A stretch of DNA of 64,000 nt, taken from positions 1-64,000 of the forward strand of contig NZ_BMFY01000011.1 in NCBI RefSeq assembly GCF_014639315.1, given 5' to 3'. Position numbers and translations under genes: made by a program. The DNA comes from Sediminivirga luteola (GTDB lineage Bacteria; Actinomycetota; Actinomycetes; Actinomycetales; Brevibacteriaceae). Position 1 is the first letter of the stretch. Each line of letters begins with the position of its first letter. A model generated the notes under the pieces. That model was not told the origin of the DNA. It saw only the letters and a list, made by a program, of their open reading frames with translations, and did not search any database. Positions 54,364 through 63,076 of this stretch are shown piece by piece.

Positions 54364-55332
54364 ATGAATGAGCTGACGAAGACCCTCAAGCAACCCGTCC
54401 AGGACACCGTCGAGACCGTCGCTGAGGCCGACTGGGCGTTCTTGCTGGGCACCCCGCTGCGGATCGGGATCATCATCCTGATCGCGCTGACCCTCAACCT
54501 GCTGGTGCGGGTCTTCGTCCGCCGCTTCACCGATCACATCATTAGCGGCGGGGCGGCCCGGCGCTCCACGGTCGAGACCAGGGCCAAGCGGACCCGGCTG
54601 CGGCAGGCCACCGAGCGGATCATCGAGCAGGACTCGCCGCAGGCGCTGCAGCGGCGCAAGCAGCGCGCGCAGACCGTCGCCAGCCTGCTGCGCTCGCTTG
54701 CCTCGATCATCATCACCGTGATCACGGTGTTGATGGTGCTCTCGGAGCTGGACTTCAATCTGGGGCCGATCCTGGCCAGCGCGGGCATCGCCGGTGTCGC
54801 CATCGGCTTCGGCGCGCAGACCCTGGTCAAGGACTACCTCGCCGGACTGTTCATGGTGGTGGAGGACCAGTACGGCATCGGCGATGTGATCGACGTCGGC
54901 GAGGCCTCCGGAACGGTGGAGGAGGTCGGCCTGCGCATCACGAAGATCCGCGACGTCAATGGCACCCTGTGGTACGTCCGCAACGGCGAGATCCTGCGGG
55001 TGGGCAACAACTCACAGGGCTGGGCCCGCGCCGTGATGGACGTCCGGGTGCCCTACGACGCGGATGTGGAAACGGTTAACGAGCTGGTGCGCCAGGTGGG
55101 TGCCGAGCTGCGCGCGGACCCCGAACTGGGCGAGAAGATCCTGGAGGAGCCGGAACTGTGGGGCGTGGAGACACTCGACGGCACCGGCATGACCGTGCGC
55201 CTGGTGATTAAGACCGTGCCACTAGAGCAGTGGGCCGTGGCCCGTGCCTTCCGGGTCCGGCTCAAGGACAAGCTCGACGAGGCGGGCATCAAGATCCCGC
55301 TGCCGCCGATGCCGCTGTTCACCGGCCAGTAG
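54364..55332 (+). CDS. mscS: Small-conductance mechanosensitive channel (MscS family)
   Basis: The 322-residue protein has two or three membrane segments (LRIGIIILIALTLNLLVRVF, SIIITVITVLMVLSELDFNL), then the pore helix and beta-domain entry ILASAGIAGVAIGFGAQTLV followed by KDYLAGLFMVVEDQYGIGDV and IDVGEASGTVEEVGLRITKI. The Gly/Ala-rich pore helix and the VxDQYxxGD motif are family hallmarks. It protects against hypo-osmotic shock. It follows pepN on the same strand and precedes the globin gene. Confidence 0.93.
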   Translation: MNELTKTLKQPVQDTVETVAEADWAFLLGTPLRIGIIILIALTLNLLVRVFVRRFTDHIISGGAARRSTVETRAKRTRLRQATERIIEQDSPQALQRRKQRAQTVASLLRSLASIIITVITVLMVLSELDFNLGPILASAGIAGVAIGFGAQTLVKDYLAGLFMVVEDQYGIGDVIDVGEASGTVEEVGLRITKIRDVNGTLWYVRNGEILRVGNNSQGWARAVMDVRVPYDADVETVNELVRQVGAELRADPELGEKILEEPELWGVETLDGTGMTVRLVIKTVPLEQWAVARAFRVRLKDKLDEAGIKIPLPPMPLFTGQ

Positions 55333-55430
55333 CCGGCACCGGCGGCTACCCTCCGGCGCCGGCACCGCCGGTAGAATCGACTGTGGCGCCCGGCAGCGCC
55401 ACCACTCGTGATGTCCCAAGGAGCGCCCCG

Positions 55431-55901
55431 ATGTCCTTCTCCCCCGTCCCCGACGGCTTCTACCAGGAGGTCGGCGGGCACGAGACCTTCCGCCGGCTGG
55501 TAGACCGGTTCTACGAGGGCGTCGCGGAAGATTCCCTACTGATCGCCATGTACCCGGAGGGCACGGAACTGGAGGGCGCCAAGCACCGCCTGCGGACATT
55601 CCTGGAACAGTACTTCGGCGGGCCCAAGACCTACGGCCAGGAGCGCGGCCACCCTCGGCTGCGGATGCGCCACGCCCCCTTCCCGGTGACTCCGGCCGCA
55701 AGGGACGCGTGGCTGCGGCACATGGAAGCGGCGCTGGACTCACTGGACCTGCCTCCCCTGCACCGGCAGATCATGGGCGATTACTTTGAGCGCGCCGCCA
55801 CCGCCATGGTGAACAGCTTCGATGAGGCCACGCCTGCCCCGGCTGCTGAGCCCGAGCCGGGTCCCATCGGCCCCGATCCCGGACGGCGCCGGCTGCTCTG
55901 A
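55431..55901 (+). CDS. glbO: Truncated haemoglobin, group II (trHbO type)
   Basis: The 156-residue globin reads YQEVGGHETFRRLVDRFYEG, RLRTFLEQYFGGPKTYGQER and GHPRLRMRHAPFPVTPAARD, with the proximal His in RMRHAPF and conserved Trp in AWLRHMEAAL. It should bind haem and O2. The AAGGAG upstream of the ATG at 55431 is well placed. A Pro/Glu-rich tail of about 25 residues is added. In Actinobacteria trHbO often lies near pepN and mscS, as here. Confidence 0.94.
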   Translation: MSFSPVPDGFYQEVGGHETFRRLVDRFYEGVAEDSLLIAMYPEGTELEGAKHRLRTFLEQYFGGPKTYGQERGHPRLRMRHAPFPVTPAARDAWLRHMEAALDSLDLPPLHRQIMGDYFERAATAMVNSFDEATPAPAAEPEPGPIGPDPGRRRLL

Positions 55902-55979
55902 AACGGGCAGACCATTCCGTGCGGGTCCACAAGAGCCCGCCGCTGGTCGACGGCGCCGGGTCCGGTCCGTGAGGCCGGC

Positions 55980-56651
55980 TCAGACCGTCTCGGCGCGGCT
56001 CAGCACATGGCCCGTGCGACTGCTCAGCCGCAGCCACATACCGTTGCGCAGCACCTTCACACTCTCCGCCGGCTGCGGGAGGAAGCCCAGTCCGCTCATG
56101 GCGAAGGCGGCCCCGACCGGCAGGCCGTACTCCACGCGCCGGCCCCACACGTCACTGCGGATTCTGTCGGCCAGTGCCTGGCCCAGCGAGTCCCCGGCCG
56201 TTTCCCTGACGGCCCGGACGCCCTCCTCCGCATAGGCCTGCAGGACCTGCGCCTCCAGCTCCCCGGCCGGCTCCCAGCCCGAACGCGGCGGACTCATCCC
56301 CGCCCACACCACGAAGGAACGTTGTGGCGGGATCTCCACCCAGTCATCACCCGTGCGGCTCAACCGCGCCAGCCGGTCGGTCATGCCGCTCAGCGGCACC
56401 GTGACGTCCCCATCGCCGGGGCGCACCCCGAGCAGGCGCACCATGCGCATCCCCAGCGCCAGCGGCATGGGATCTGAGAGCCCCTTCGGATGCAGGACCG
56501 CAACCGTGGCCACGAGCACATCGCCGGAGACGGCCAGCCGCACGGCGCCATCCGGGTCCAGGCGCCTGGCCCGGCCCAGATAGGTGCCCAGATCTGTCCG
56601 GGCCGTGGCGTCCAGGCGGAAGCCCTCGAGCGCGCCGGCAGCGGGCATCAT
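55980..56651 (-). CDS. Conserved hypothetical protein next to a thioesterase
   Basis: The 223-residue protein has no motif I can name. It shows a mixed alpha/beta pattern with VRLAVSGDVLVATVAVLHPK, GMRMVRLLGVRPGDGDVTVP and an ERSF-like PPQRSFVVWAGMSPPRSGWE, and no membrane segment. Its ATG overlaps the thioesterase stop (ATGA), so they are a translation-coupled pair. A similar protein is often found beside the 4-hydroxybenzoyl-CoA-type thioesterase in Micrococcales, from memory. Confidence 0.7.
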   Translation of the reverse strand: MMPAAGALEGFRLDATARTDLGTYLGRARRLDPDGAVRLAVSGDVLVATVAVLHPKGLSDPMPLALGMRMVRLLGVRPGDGDVTVPLSGMTDRLARLSRTGDDWVEIPPQRSFVVWAGMSPPRSGWEPAGELEAQVLQAYAEEGVRAVRETAGDSLGQALADRIRSDVWGRRVEYGLPVGAAFAMSGLGFLPQPAESVKVLRNGMWLRLSSRTGHVLSRAETV

Positions 56652-57199
56652 CGGCGCCTGAGCTGGACCGGGCCGGAGAGCAAGGGCTCCAGCTGCCGCC
56701 GCTCTTCGTCCTCTAAGCGCCGCGGGCGCCCCGTCGCGGCGTCCACGAAGACGATCTCGGTTTCGGCGACCACGGCGATCTCACCGCTTCCGGGAGCGCC
56801 GAGCGCATAGCCGACGACGATGCTCGCCGCGCCGATGCGTGAGAGCACCAGGACGATACCGACCGGCCCGGGACGATAGGCCAGCGCCCGCCGGTATTCG
56901 ATCCGGTGCGAGGCCACGAGGTACTGCGTGTCGTGCGCCCGGGCGGAGAAGATCCGCCACGCCGGGTCTGCGTGCTCGTCCCAGCCGTCGGCGGGCGGTC
57001 GCCCGCTGGCGTCCACCGCATCGGTATGGGCTGTGGGCGAGCCCAGGATCCGTACCCGCGCCTCCTCCAGGAGCCGCGCGACGGCCACGTTGTTGACGTG
57101 CCCGTAGGCGTCCAGGTCTCCCCAGCGCAGGTCCACCAGCACGCGGGCGCGGGGGCCTGGGGGCAGCACGGCGTCGAAGGGCGAGGGGGCGGGTGTCAT
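56648..57199 (-). CDS. Acyl-CoA thioesterase, 4HBT hotdog family
   Basis: The 183-residue hotdog-fold protein has the signature VLVDLRWGDLDAYGHVNNVA (Asp and the HVNN loop), TQYLVASHRIEYRRALAYRP and AETEIVFVDAATGRPRRLED. It should hydrolyse an acyl-CoA in the cytoplasm. It starts at the ATG at 57199, divergent from the TesB-type thioesterase gene 95 bases away. Confidence 0.9.
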   Translation of the reverse strand: MTPAPSPFDAVLPPGPRARVLVDLRWGDLDAYGHVNNVAVARLLEEARVRILGSPTAHTDAVDASGRPPADGWDEHADPAWRIFSARAHDTQYLVASHRIEYRRALAYRPGPVGIVLVLSRIGAASIVVGYALGAPGSGEIAVVAETEIVFVDAATGRPRRLEDEERRQLEPLLSGPVQLRRR

Positions 57200-57294
57200 A
57201 TGCTCGATTCTGCCACCTTCACCCGTGCCGCCGGTCCGCCGGGCGCCACGGCGGAAGCTGGCGAGGCCCGCCTGTTCGATGCGAAGGACTCCAC

Positions 57295-58173
57295 GTGAAC
57301 GACGAGAACACCCGCGATCTGCTGCGGACCCTGGATCTGCACCCGGTCAGCGAGAGCGCCGGACCCGAGGCCGAGCGCTTCTCCGGTCCCAGCCAGTACA
57401 AGCCCGACGGCCGGGTCTTCGGCGGCCAGGTGCTGGCGCAGTGCATCGTCGCGGCCACCCGCACCGTGGACCCCGGCCGGTTCATCCACTCGATGCACGG
57501 CTACTTCCTGCGCGCCGGGGACGTGGCGGAGTCGATCGATTTCGGCGTGGACCGGCTGCGCGACGGCGGCTCCTTCTCGGCGCGGCGAGTGCAGGCCTAC
57601 CAGAAGGGCAAGCCGATCATGTCGATGATCGCCTCGTTCCAGCTCGATCAGCCCGGATACGAGCACGCCGCCCCCATGCCGGATGACGTGCCGGATCCGG
57701 AGGACCTTCCCGATATCGCCGAACTGCTCGGCCGGGTGAACCTGCCGCATGTGACCGACTGGGTGCTTAAGCGGCCGTTCGACTACCGCCCGGTCGAGGC
57801 GCCGCTGTACGGCCGGCCGGCGCCGGAGCGCAGCTCGCTCCAGCGGATCTGGTTCCGGGGCCAGGGACAGCTGCCGGGCGACCGCGGGCTGCACGCGGCG
57901 ATCCTGGCGTACGCGAGCGATTTCAGCCTGCTGGAGCCCACCCTGCGCAAGGCCGGGCTGACCTGGCTGACACCCGGTTTGCGGATGGCCAGCATCGACC
58001 ACGCCATGTGGTTCCACCGGCCGGTCCGCGCCGACGAGTGGATGCTGTACGTGCAGGAGTCGCCCTCAGCGGAGAACGGCCGCGGCCTCGGACTGGGGCG
58101 CATCTACCAGCGCGACGGCGCCCTGCTGGCCACGGTCGGCCAGCAGGGCGTCGTGCGGATCCCGGAGGTCTGA
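57295..58173 (+). CDS. tesB: Acyl-CoA thioesterase II (TesB)
   Basis: The 292-residue double-hotdog protein follows TesB: GRVFGGQVLAQCIVAATRTV, HSMHGYFLRAGDVAESIDFG, VQAYQKGKPIMSMIASFQLD and the second-half active-site segment ASIDHAMWFHRPVRADEWML (Asp). The GTG at 57295 follows AAGGA. It ends in a terminator that overlaps its stop and faces ettA. Confidence 0.95.
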   Translation: MNDENTRDLLRTLDLHPVSESAGPEAERFSGPSQYKPDGRVFGGQVLAQCIVAATRTVDPGRFIHSMHGYFLRAGDVAESIDFGVDRLRDGGSFSARRVQAYQKGKPIMSMIASFQLDQPGYEHAAPMPDDVPDPEDLPDIAELLGRVNLPHVTDWVLKRPFDYRPVEAPLYGRPAPERSSLQRIWFRGQGQLPGDRGLHAAILAYASDFSLLEPTLRKAGLTWLTPGLRMASIDHAMWFHRPVRADEWMLYVQESPSAENGRGLGLGRIYQRDGALLATVGQQGVVRIPEV

Positions 58174-58195
58174 GGCGGCGCCGGCGCGCCGCCTC
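58172..58195. terminator. Terminator between tesB and ettA
   Basis: GAGGCGGCGC and GCGCCGCCTC form a perfect 10-bp stem with a CGGC loop. It includes part of the tesB stop and lies 6 bases before the ettA stop, so it can act in both directions. Confidence 0.75.
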
Positions 58196-58201
58196 CGTGC
58201 C

Positions 58202-59884
58202 TCAGTCGCGGGTGAGGCGCCGGTGCGTGACCCGGTGCGGACGCGCCGCATCGGGCCCGAGCCGTTCGACCTTGTTCGCCTCGTAGGCCTCGAAGTTCCC
58301 CTCGAACCAGTACCAGCTGGCCGGGTTCTCCTCCGTGCCCTCCCAGGCGAGGATGTGCGTGGCGACGCGGTCGAGGAACCACCGGTCGTGCGAGACGACC
58401 ACGGCGCAGCCGGGGAACTCCAGCAGGGCGTTCTCCAGGCTGCCGAGGGTCTCCACGTCCAGGTCGTTGGTCGGCTCGTCGAGCAGCAGCAGGTTGCCGC
58501 CCTGCTTGAGCGTCAGCGCCAGGTTCAGCCGGTTGCGCTCACCGCCGGACAGGACGCCGGCCTTCTTCTGCTGGTCCGGTCCTTTGAACCCGAAGGCGGA
58601 CACGTACGCCCGCGAGGGCATCTCGACATTGCCGACCTGGATGAAGTCGAGCCCGTCGGAGACGACCTCCCACAGCGACTTCTCCGGGTCGATGCCGCCG
58701 CGTGACTGGTCCACATAGGAGATCTTGACCGTCTCGCCGACCTTGAGCTCTCCGCCGTCGAGATCCTCCAGGCCCACGATGGTCTTGAACAGGGTCGACT
58801 TGCCGACGCCGTTCGGGCCGATCACGCCGACGATGCCGTTACGCGGCAGTGAGAAGCTCAGGTCCTCGATCAGGACACGATCCCCGAAGCCCTTCCTCAG
58901 ATCCGTGGCCTCGATGACGATATCGCCCAGGCGCGGGCCCGGCGGGATCTGGATCTCCTCGAAGTCCAGCTTCCTGGTCTTCTCCGCTTCCGCGGCCATC
59001 TCCTCGTAACGGGCCAGACGGGCCTTCGACTTGGTCTGCCGTGCCTTGGCGTTGGAGCGGACCCACTCCAGCTCCTCCTTGAGACGCTTCTGCAGCTTCG
59101 CGTCCTTCTTGCCCTGCACCTGAAGACGTTCCTGCTTCTTCTGCAGGTAGGTCGAGTAGTTGCCCTCGTAGGGGTAGAGGTGGCCGCGGTCGACCTCGGC
59201 GATCCATTCGGCGACGTGATCCAGGAAGTACCTGTCGTGCGTGATGGCGATGACGGCGCCGGCGTAGCTCTGCAGGAACTGCTCCAGCCAGAGCACGGAC
59301 TCGGCGTCCAGGTGGTTCGTGGGCTCGTCCAGCAGCAGCAGATCGGGCTTCTCCAGCAGCAGCTTGCACAGCGCCACGCGCCGGCGCTCACCGCCGGAGA
59401 GCACGGAGACATCGGCGTCGGGCGGCGGGCAGCGCAGCGCGTCCATGGCCTGTTCCAGCTGGGAGTCCAGATCCCAGGCGTCGGCGGCGTCGATGGCCTC
59501 CTGCAGTTTGCCCATCTCTTCCATCAGCGCGTCGAAGTCCGCGTCCGGATCGGCCATCTGCTCGGAGATCTCGTTGTACCGGTCGAGCTTCGCCTTGATC
59601 TCGCCGACGCCCTCCTCGACATTGCCCAGGACCGTCTTCTCCTCGTTCAGCGGCGGCTCCTGGAGCAGGATGCCCACCGTGTACCCGGGGCTCAGGCGTG
59701 CCTCGCCGTTGGAGGGCTGCTCGAGGCCGGCCATGATCTTCAGGATGGTCGACTTACCGGCTCCGTTGGGACCGACCATGCCGATCTTGGCGCCGGGGTA
59801 GAAGGACATGGAGACGTCGTCGAGGATGACCTTGTCGCCGTGCGCCTTGCGCGCCTTGTGCATTGTGTAGATGAACTCCGCCAT
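58202..59884 (-). CDS. ettA: Energy-dependent translational throttle protein EttA (ABC-F)
   Basis: The 560-residue ABC-F ATPase has two nucleotide-binding domains: GMVGPNGAGKSTILKIMAGL, LSGGERRRVALCKLLLEKPD with LLLDEPTNHLD, and in the second GVIGPNGVGKSTLFKTIVGL, LSGGERNRLNLALTLKQGGN with LLLDEPTNDLD. The linker carries the charged P-site tRNA interaction motif region (ERLQVQGKKDAKLQKRLKEE). It binds the ribosomal E-site and gates translation with the ADP/ATP ratio. ATG at 59884. Confidence 0.96.
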   Translation of the reverse strand: MAEFIYTMHKARKAHGDKVILDDVSMSFYPGAKIGMVGPNGAGKSTILKIMAGLEQPSNGEARLSPGYTVGILLQEPPLNEEKTVLGNVEEGVGEIKAKLDRYNEISEQMADPDADFDALMEEMGKLQEAIDAADAWDLDSQLEQAMDALRCPPPDADVSVLSGGERRRVALCKLLLEKPDLLLLDEPTNHLDAESVLWLEQFLQSYAGAVIAITHDRYFLDHVAEWIAEVDRGHLYPYEGNYSTYLQKKQERLQVQGKKDAKLQKRLKEELEWVRSNAKARQTKSKARLARYEEMAAEAEKTRKLDFEEIQIPPGPRLGDIVIEATDLRKGFGDRVLIEDLSFSLPRNGIVGVIGPNGVGKSTLFKTIVGLEDLDGGELKVGETVKISYVDQSRGGIDPEKSLWEVVSDGLDFIQVGNVEMPSRAYVSAFGFKGPDQQKKAGVLSGGERNRLNLALTLKQGGNLLLLDEPTNDLDVETLGSLENALLEFPGCAVVVSHDRWFLDRVATHILAWEGTEENPASWYWFEGNFEAYEANKVERLGPDAARPHRVTHRRLTRD

Positions 59885-59999
59885 GCCCTCAAGGCTACTG
59901 CCTCCCGCTGCCACAGGGACAATCACGGCAGGCGGGCGAGGACGGGCCGGGAGCGTCCCTGCGTCGGACGGGCCGCGGGGGTGGCGCCTCCTGCCGGGA

Positions 60000-60557
60000 T
60001 CAGTTGCCGCCCAGGCCTCCGCCGCCGTCCTCGCCGGGCGGGGGCTCCTCCGAGGTCTCGATGCTCTCGTCCGGCAGGTGCCCGGCGCCGCCGTCCTCGC
60101 CGTCGGTGCGCGGATCGCCCTCCGGCGCTTCCACGCCCTCGGGACGGTCGACGTCCCCGAACAGGCACACCTCGACGCTCTCCACCGAGCGCTGCATCAG
60201 CAGGGTCAGATCGCCGGCACGGATCTCCCCGACGATGCAGCCCTGGTCCGTGCGCACCGCGAAGACCTTGGAGGGCACTTCGTTCTCCAGGGGGGACGCG
60301 TCGATGGTCGCCTCAAGCTGGTCCGGATCGTAGCCGGCTTCTTCGAGGGTGGAGAAGATCTCGTCGCTGGAGGGGTGGGATTCGCCCTCCAGCAATGAGG
60401 AAACCGCCTCACGGACCTGCTCGACCTCGGGAGGCTGTTCCTCCGGGACCGCGGGAGCCGGCATATCGTCACGCGCGCCGCCGAGTCCCAGCAGCTCGCA
60501 GGACGACAGTGCGATCGCGCAGAGCGGGATCGCCGCCACGGTCAGCAGACGTCTCAC
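60000..60557 (-). CDS. Lipoprotein, DUF6993-like hypothetical
   Basis: The 185-residue protein starts at a GTG at 60557 after AAGGAG. Residues 1-20 are a lipoprotein signal (RRLLTVAAIPLCAIALSSCE) with the lipobox LSSC. The exported part has one recognisable block (VREAVSSLLEGESHPSSDEI through VFAVRTDQGCIVGEIRAGDL) and a long Glu/Gly/Pro tail. The family name is a guess by resemblance to small actinobacterial lipoproteins near ettA. Function unknown. Confidence 0.75.
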   Translation of the reverse strand: MRRLLTVAAIPLCAIALSSCELLGLGGARDDMPAPAVPEEQPPEVEQVREAVSSLLEGESHPSSDEIFSTLEEAGYDPDQLEATIDASPLENEVPSKVFAVRTDQGCIVGEIRAGDLTLLMQRSVESVEVCLFGDVDRPEGVEAPEGDPRTDGEDGGAGHLPDESIETSEEPPPGEDGGGGLGGN

Positions 60558-60705
60558 ATGTGCTCCTTCACGGCCGAGAATCCAAGGCCCAAGCTTACCG
60601 CCTCCGCACCGGAACGGCGGCCGGCGGCAGGGCCTGCTCAAAGTCTGATGAGGCAGGCGGCGTGCGCCAGCCCGTGAGCGCCAGGGCGCGCGGCGGCTGC
60701 CCACC

Positions 60706-61275
60706 CTAGAAGGGTGCCGTGCCCGCGCCGGCCTCCGCCGTCTGCCGCCCGGAGACATCCTCGGGCGAGGCGCCCGGTCCGAGGGCGGTCCCGGATCCGT
60801 CCTGCTCGTCCGGCATGCCCGGCTCCCCCTCGTCGCCGGCGGCGCCCGGCTCCGGCCTGGGGCTCCCGAGCCCGTCCCAGCCACCGGAGGACGCTCCGGA
60901 CGACGCGGAGCGTCCTGACTGCCCGCTACGGGCGAAGTTCACGGTGCCGAAGCGCAGATTGGGTCCGGCCGCATGGGCGATCACCTCGACGGCGATGCCG
61001 CTGCGCGTGCCGTTCTCCCACGGACGCACGATCAGCTCGCCGTGCACCACGAGAGGATCGCCCTTCTTCACGCTCGTTCCCAGGTGCGTGGCGAGCGTGC
61101 CGTAGGCACGGACGTCGTACCAGCTGGCGTCCCCGTCGACCCAGGCGTCCTGGGCGCGATCGTAATAGCTGGGATTCACCGCCAGCCTCAGATTGGCGAA
61201 GGCGCGGCCGTCGGGAAGCGTCCCCTGTTCCGGATCTCCGCCGACGCTGCCGACGAGTGTGGTGATGGTCTTCAT
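60706..61275 (-). CDS. ssb: Single-stranded DNA-binding protein (second, SsbB-like)
   Basis: The 189-residue protein has the OB-fold of SSB: TITTLVGSVGGDPEQGTLPD, FANLRLAVNPSYYDRAQDAW, SWYDVRAYGTLATHLGTSVK, KGDPLVVHGELIVRPWENGT. The C-terminal tail is Gly/Ser/Glu-rich and ends GAGTAPF without the usual DDDIPF, so it may not recruit partner proteins as the main SSB does. The ATG at 61275 follows AGGAGGTCACCGGA. It lies between the GTPase pair and a lipoprotein gene on the same strand. Confidence 0.92.
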   Translation of the reverse strand: MKTITTLVGSVGGDPEQGTLPDGRAFANLRLAVNPSYYDRAQDAWVDGDASWYDVRAYGTLATHLGTSVKKGDPLVVHGELIVRPWENGTRSGIAVEVIAHAAGPNLRFGTVNFARSGQSGRSASSGASSGGWDGLGSPRPEPGAAGDEGEPGMPDEQDGSGTALGPGASPEDVSGRQTAEAGAGTAPF

Positions 61276-61381
61276 TCCGGTGACCTCCTGATGAGAGAAC
61301 CGCACGGCGGGCGCCGCACAGGATTCAGCTCAGCAGGAGTCCCGCGGAAGATCGAGCGCCGGGCTCTGCTTGTGGAAGGCT

Positions 61382-63076
61382 TCAGCGTCCGGCTGCCACC
61401 TGTGACCTCGCGTCTGCCGGCTGCTCAGCCGGGCTGGCCGGCTCGGGACGCAGCCGCTCCACCAGCCGGCGGTGCCTCTCCACGACGGAGGTCAGCGGTG
61501 AGAGGTACGCGTGATCGGCCACCTCCGCGATGACGCCGCGCAGCCGTTCGTCCACCTCCGCCGCGGCCCGGTCGGCGCCGCGCCTGCGGGCCCCCGATGC
61601 CAGCAGCGAGGTGATCGCCGATCCTGCGGCCCCTGCCACCAGCAGGCCGCCCGGCAGCACCCACCACAGGACGGAACCGGCGAAGGGCGGCACCCCGAGC
61701 GATCCCAGCACGATCTGCACCAGCAGCCACAGGGCGCCCGCCACGGTCAGCGCCAGGAACAGCAGCTGAAGTGCCCGCACCGCACCCCACCAGGCCGGAC
61801 GTCGCGGAGTGATGTCCACCCGCCCCAGCGCCTCGTCCAGGGTCTCGCCGATCTGCCGCGTACTGGTCCGCGCGGCTTCTGCGATCTCGGTCTGCCAGCT
61901 CGGCGGCAGGTCCTCGGCGAGCCCGGCGGCGACCTTCTGGGCGGCGACGCCCACCCGCGCACGATGGCTGCGATTGGTGGACGGAAGGGCCTCACGGCGC
62001 AGTTCGGCACGCATCGACTGCTCGTGCCGGCTGCCCAGCGGATCCGGGCCGCTGCGGCTGCGCCAGGCTGTCAGCGGGTAGGCCGTGGCCCGGTGGCTGC
62101 GCCGCAGATAGTCCGCGTGCACGGTCGAGGCGATGGCGGGAACTCCGGCCGCCTCGGTCATGGCCTCCACGAGCTGTCCCCGCTCCGCGGGCGAGCCCGC
62201 CGCACCGGACGGTACAGGCGCGCCGAGTTCGTCCCGGATCCGCTCAGCCACCGAGCGGGCATCGGCCAGCAGGCGTTCCTGCGCGGCCTGACGGGTCTGC
62301 AGCGTCGCAGCGAGCAGTTCGCGCAGCTCACCCACGCCCTCCCGGGTGATCGCGGAGGCACTGCGCAGCTGGGAGGCGGCCAGGCCGTCCTCGTCCAGGA
62401 GCGTGCGCAGATGAGCCAGGCATGCGTCCCGCTCGGTCTCGTCCAGGGTGTCGATCTGGTTGAGCACCACCACCATGACCTCGGCGTGACCGGCGAGCGG
62501 ACGCAGGTACCGCGCGTGCAGGGCGTGGTCGGCGTACTTCTGCGGGTCGACGACCCAGATGAGGACGTCGACGAGTTCGATCATCCGGTCCGACTCGATC
62601 TTGTGCTCCACCTCGGTGGAGTCGTGATCGGGAAGATCGAGCAGGATCAGGCCGTGCAGCGCCCGCTGGTCGTCGGCGTCCAGCGCCGACTCCCGCCAGG
62701 TGCGGTGCCGCTGTGGCACCTTAAGCCAGTCGAGGATCTCCTCCCCGCCGGAACCCCAGATGCAGGCGGTCGGCAGGGATGTGGTGGGACGTTTGGCTCC
62801 GACCCGCGCGATCTCCAGTCCAGCCACGGCGTTGAACAGGGACGACTTGCCGGACCCGGTCGAGCCGGCGAAGGCCACGACGGTGTGGGACTCGCTGATG
62901 CGACGGCGCGCGGACGCCTTGGCGAGCACGGCTTCTGCTTCGGCGCGTACCGGTGCCGAGAGCTTGTCCTCCCCGAGCCCGAGCGCTTCGCCGATGCCGT
63001 CCATGAGCCGGTCGAGCTCTCCGGCCCCCGTCTGCTGGGCGGCGGCGGTCTCGCGGTTGCTCTCCGCAGTGCTCAC
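61382..63076 (-). CDS. Dynamin-like GTPase with C-terminal membrane segments
   Basis: The 564-residue protein has the P-loop VVAFAGSTGSGKSSLFNAVA, G2/G3 region LILLDLPDHDSTEVEHKIES, the specificity motif NQID in VMVVVLNQIDTLDETERDAC, and two adjacent membrane segments at LQLLFLALTVAGALWLLVQI and SVLWWVLPGGLLVAGAAGSA. Such YfjP/dynamin-like GTPases come in pairs in Actinobacteria and probably act on membranes. The GTG at 63076 overlaps the upstream GTPase stop (GTGA), so they are coupled. Confidence 0.88.
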   Translation of the reverse strand: MSTAESNRETAAAQQTGAGELDRLMDGIGEALGLGEDKLSAPVRAEAEAVLAKASARRRISESHTVVAFAGSTGSGKSSLFNAVAGLEIARVGAKRPTTSLPTACIWGSGGEEILDWLKVPQRHRTWRESALDADDQRALHGLILLDLPDHDSTEVEHKIESDRMIELVDVLIWVVDPQKYADHALHARYLRPLAGHAEVMVVVLNQIDTLDETERDACLAHLRTLLDEDGLAASQLRSASAITREGVGELRELLAATLQTRQAAQERLLADARSVAERIRDELGAPVPSGAAGSPAERGQLVEAMTEAAGVPAIASTVHADYLRRSHRATAYPLTAWRSRSGPDPLGSRHEQSMRAELRREALPSTNRSHRARVGVAAQKVAAGLAEDLPPSWQTEIAEAARTSTRQIGETLDEALGRVDITPRRPAWWGAVRALQLLFLALTVAGALWLLVQIVLGSLGVPPFAGSVLWWVLPGGLLVAGAAGSAITSLLASGARRRGADRAAAEVDERLRGVIAEVADHAYLSPLTSVVERHRRLVERLRPEPASPAEQPADARSQVAAGR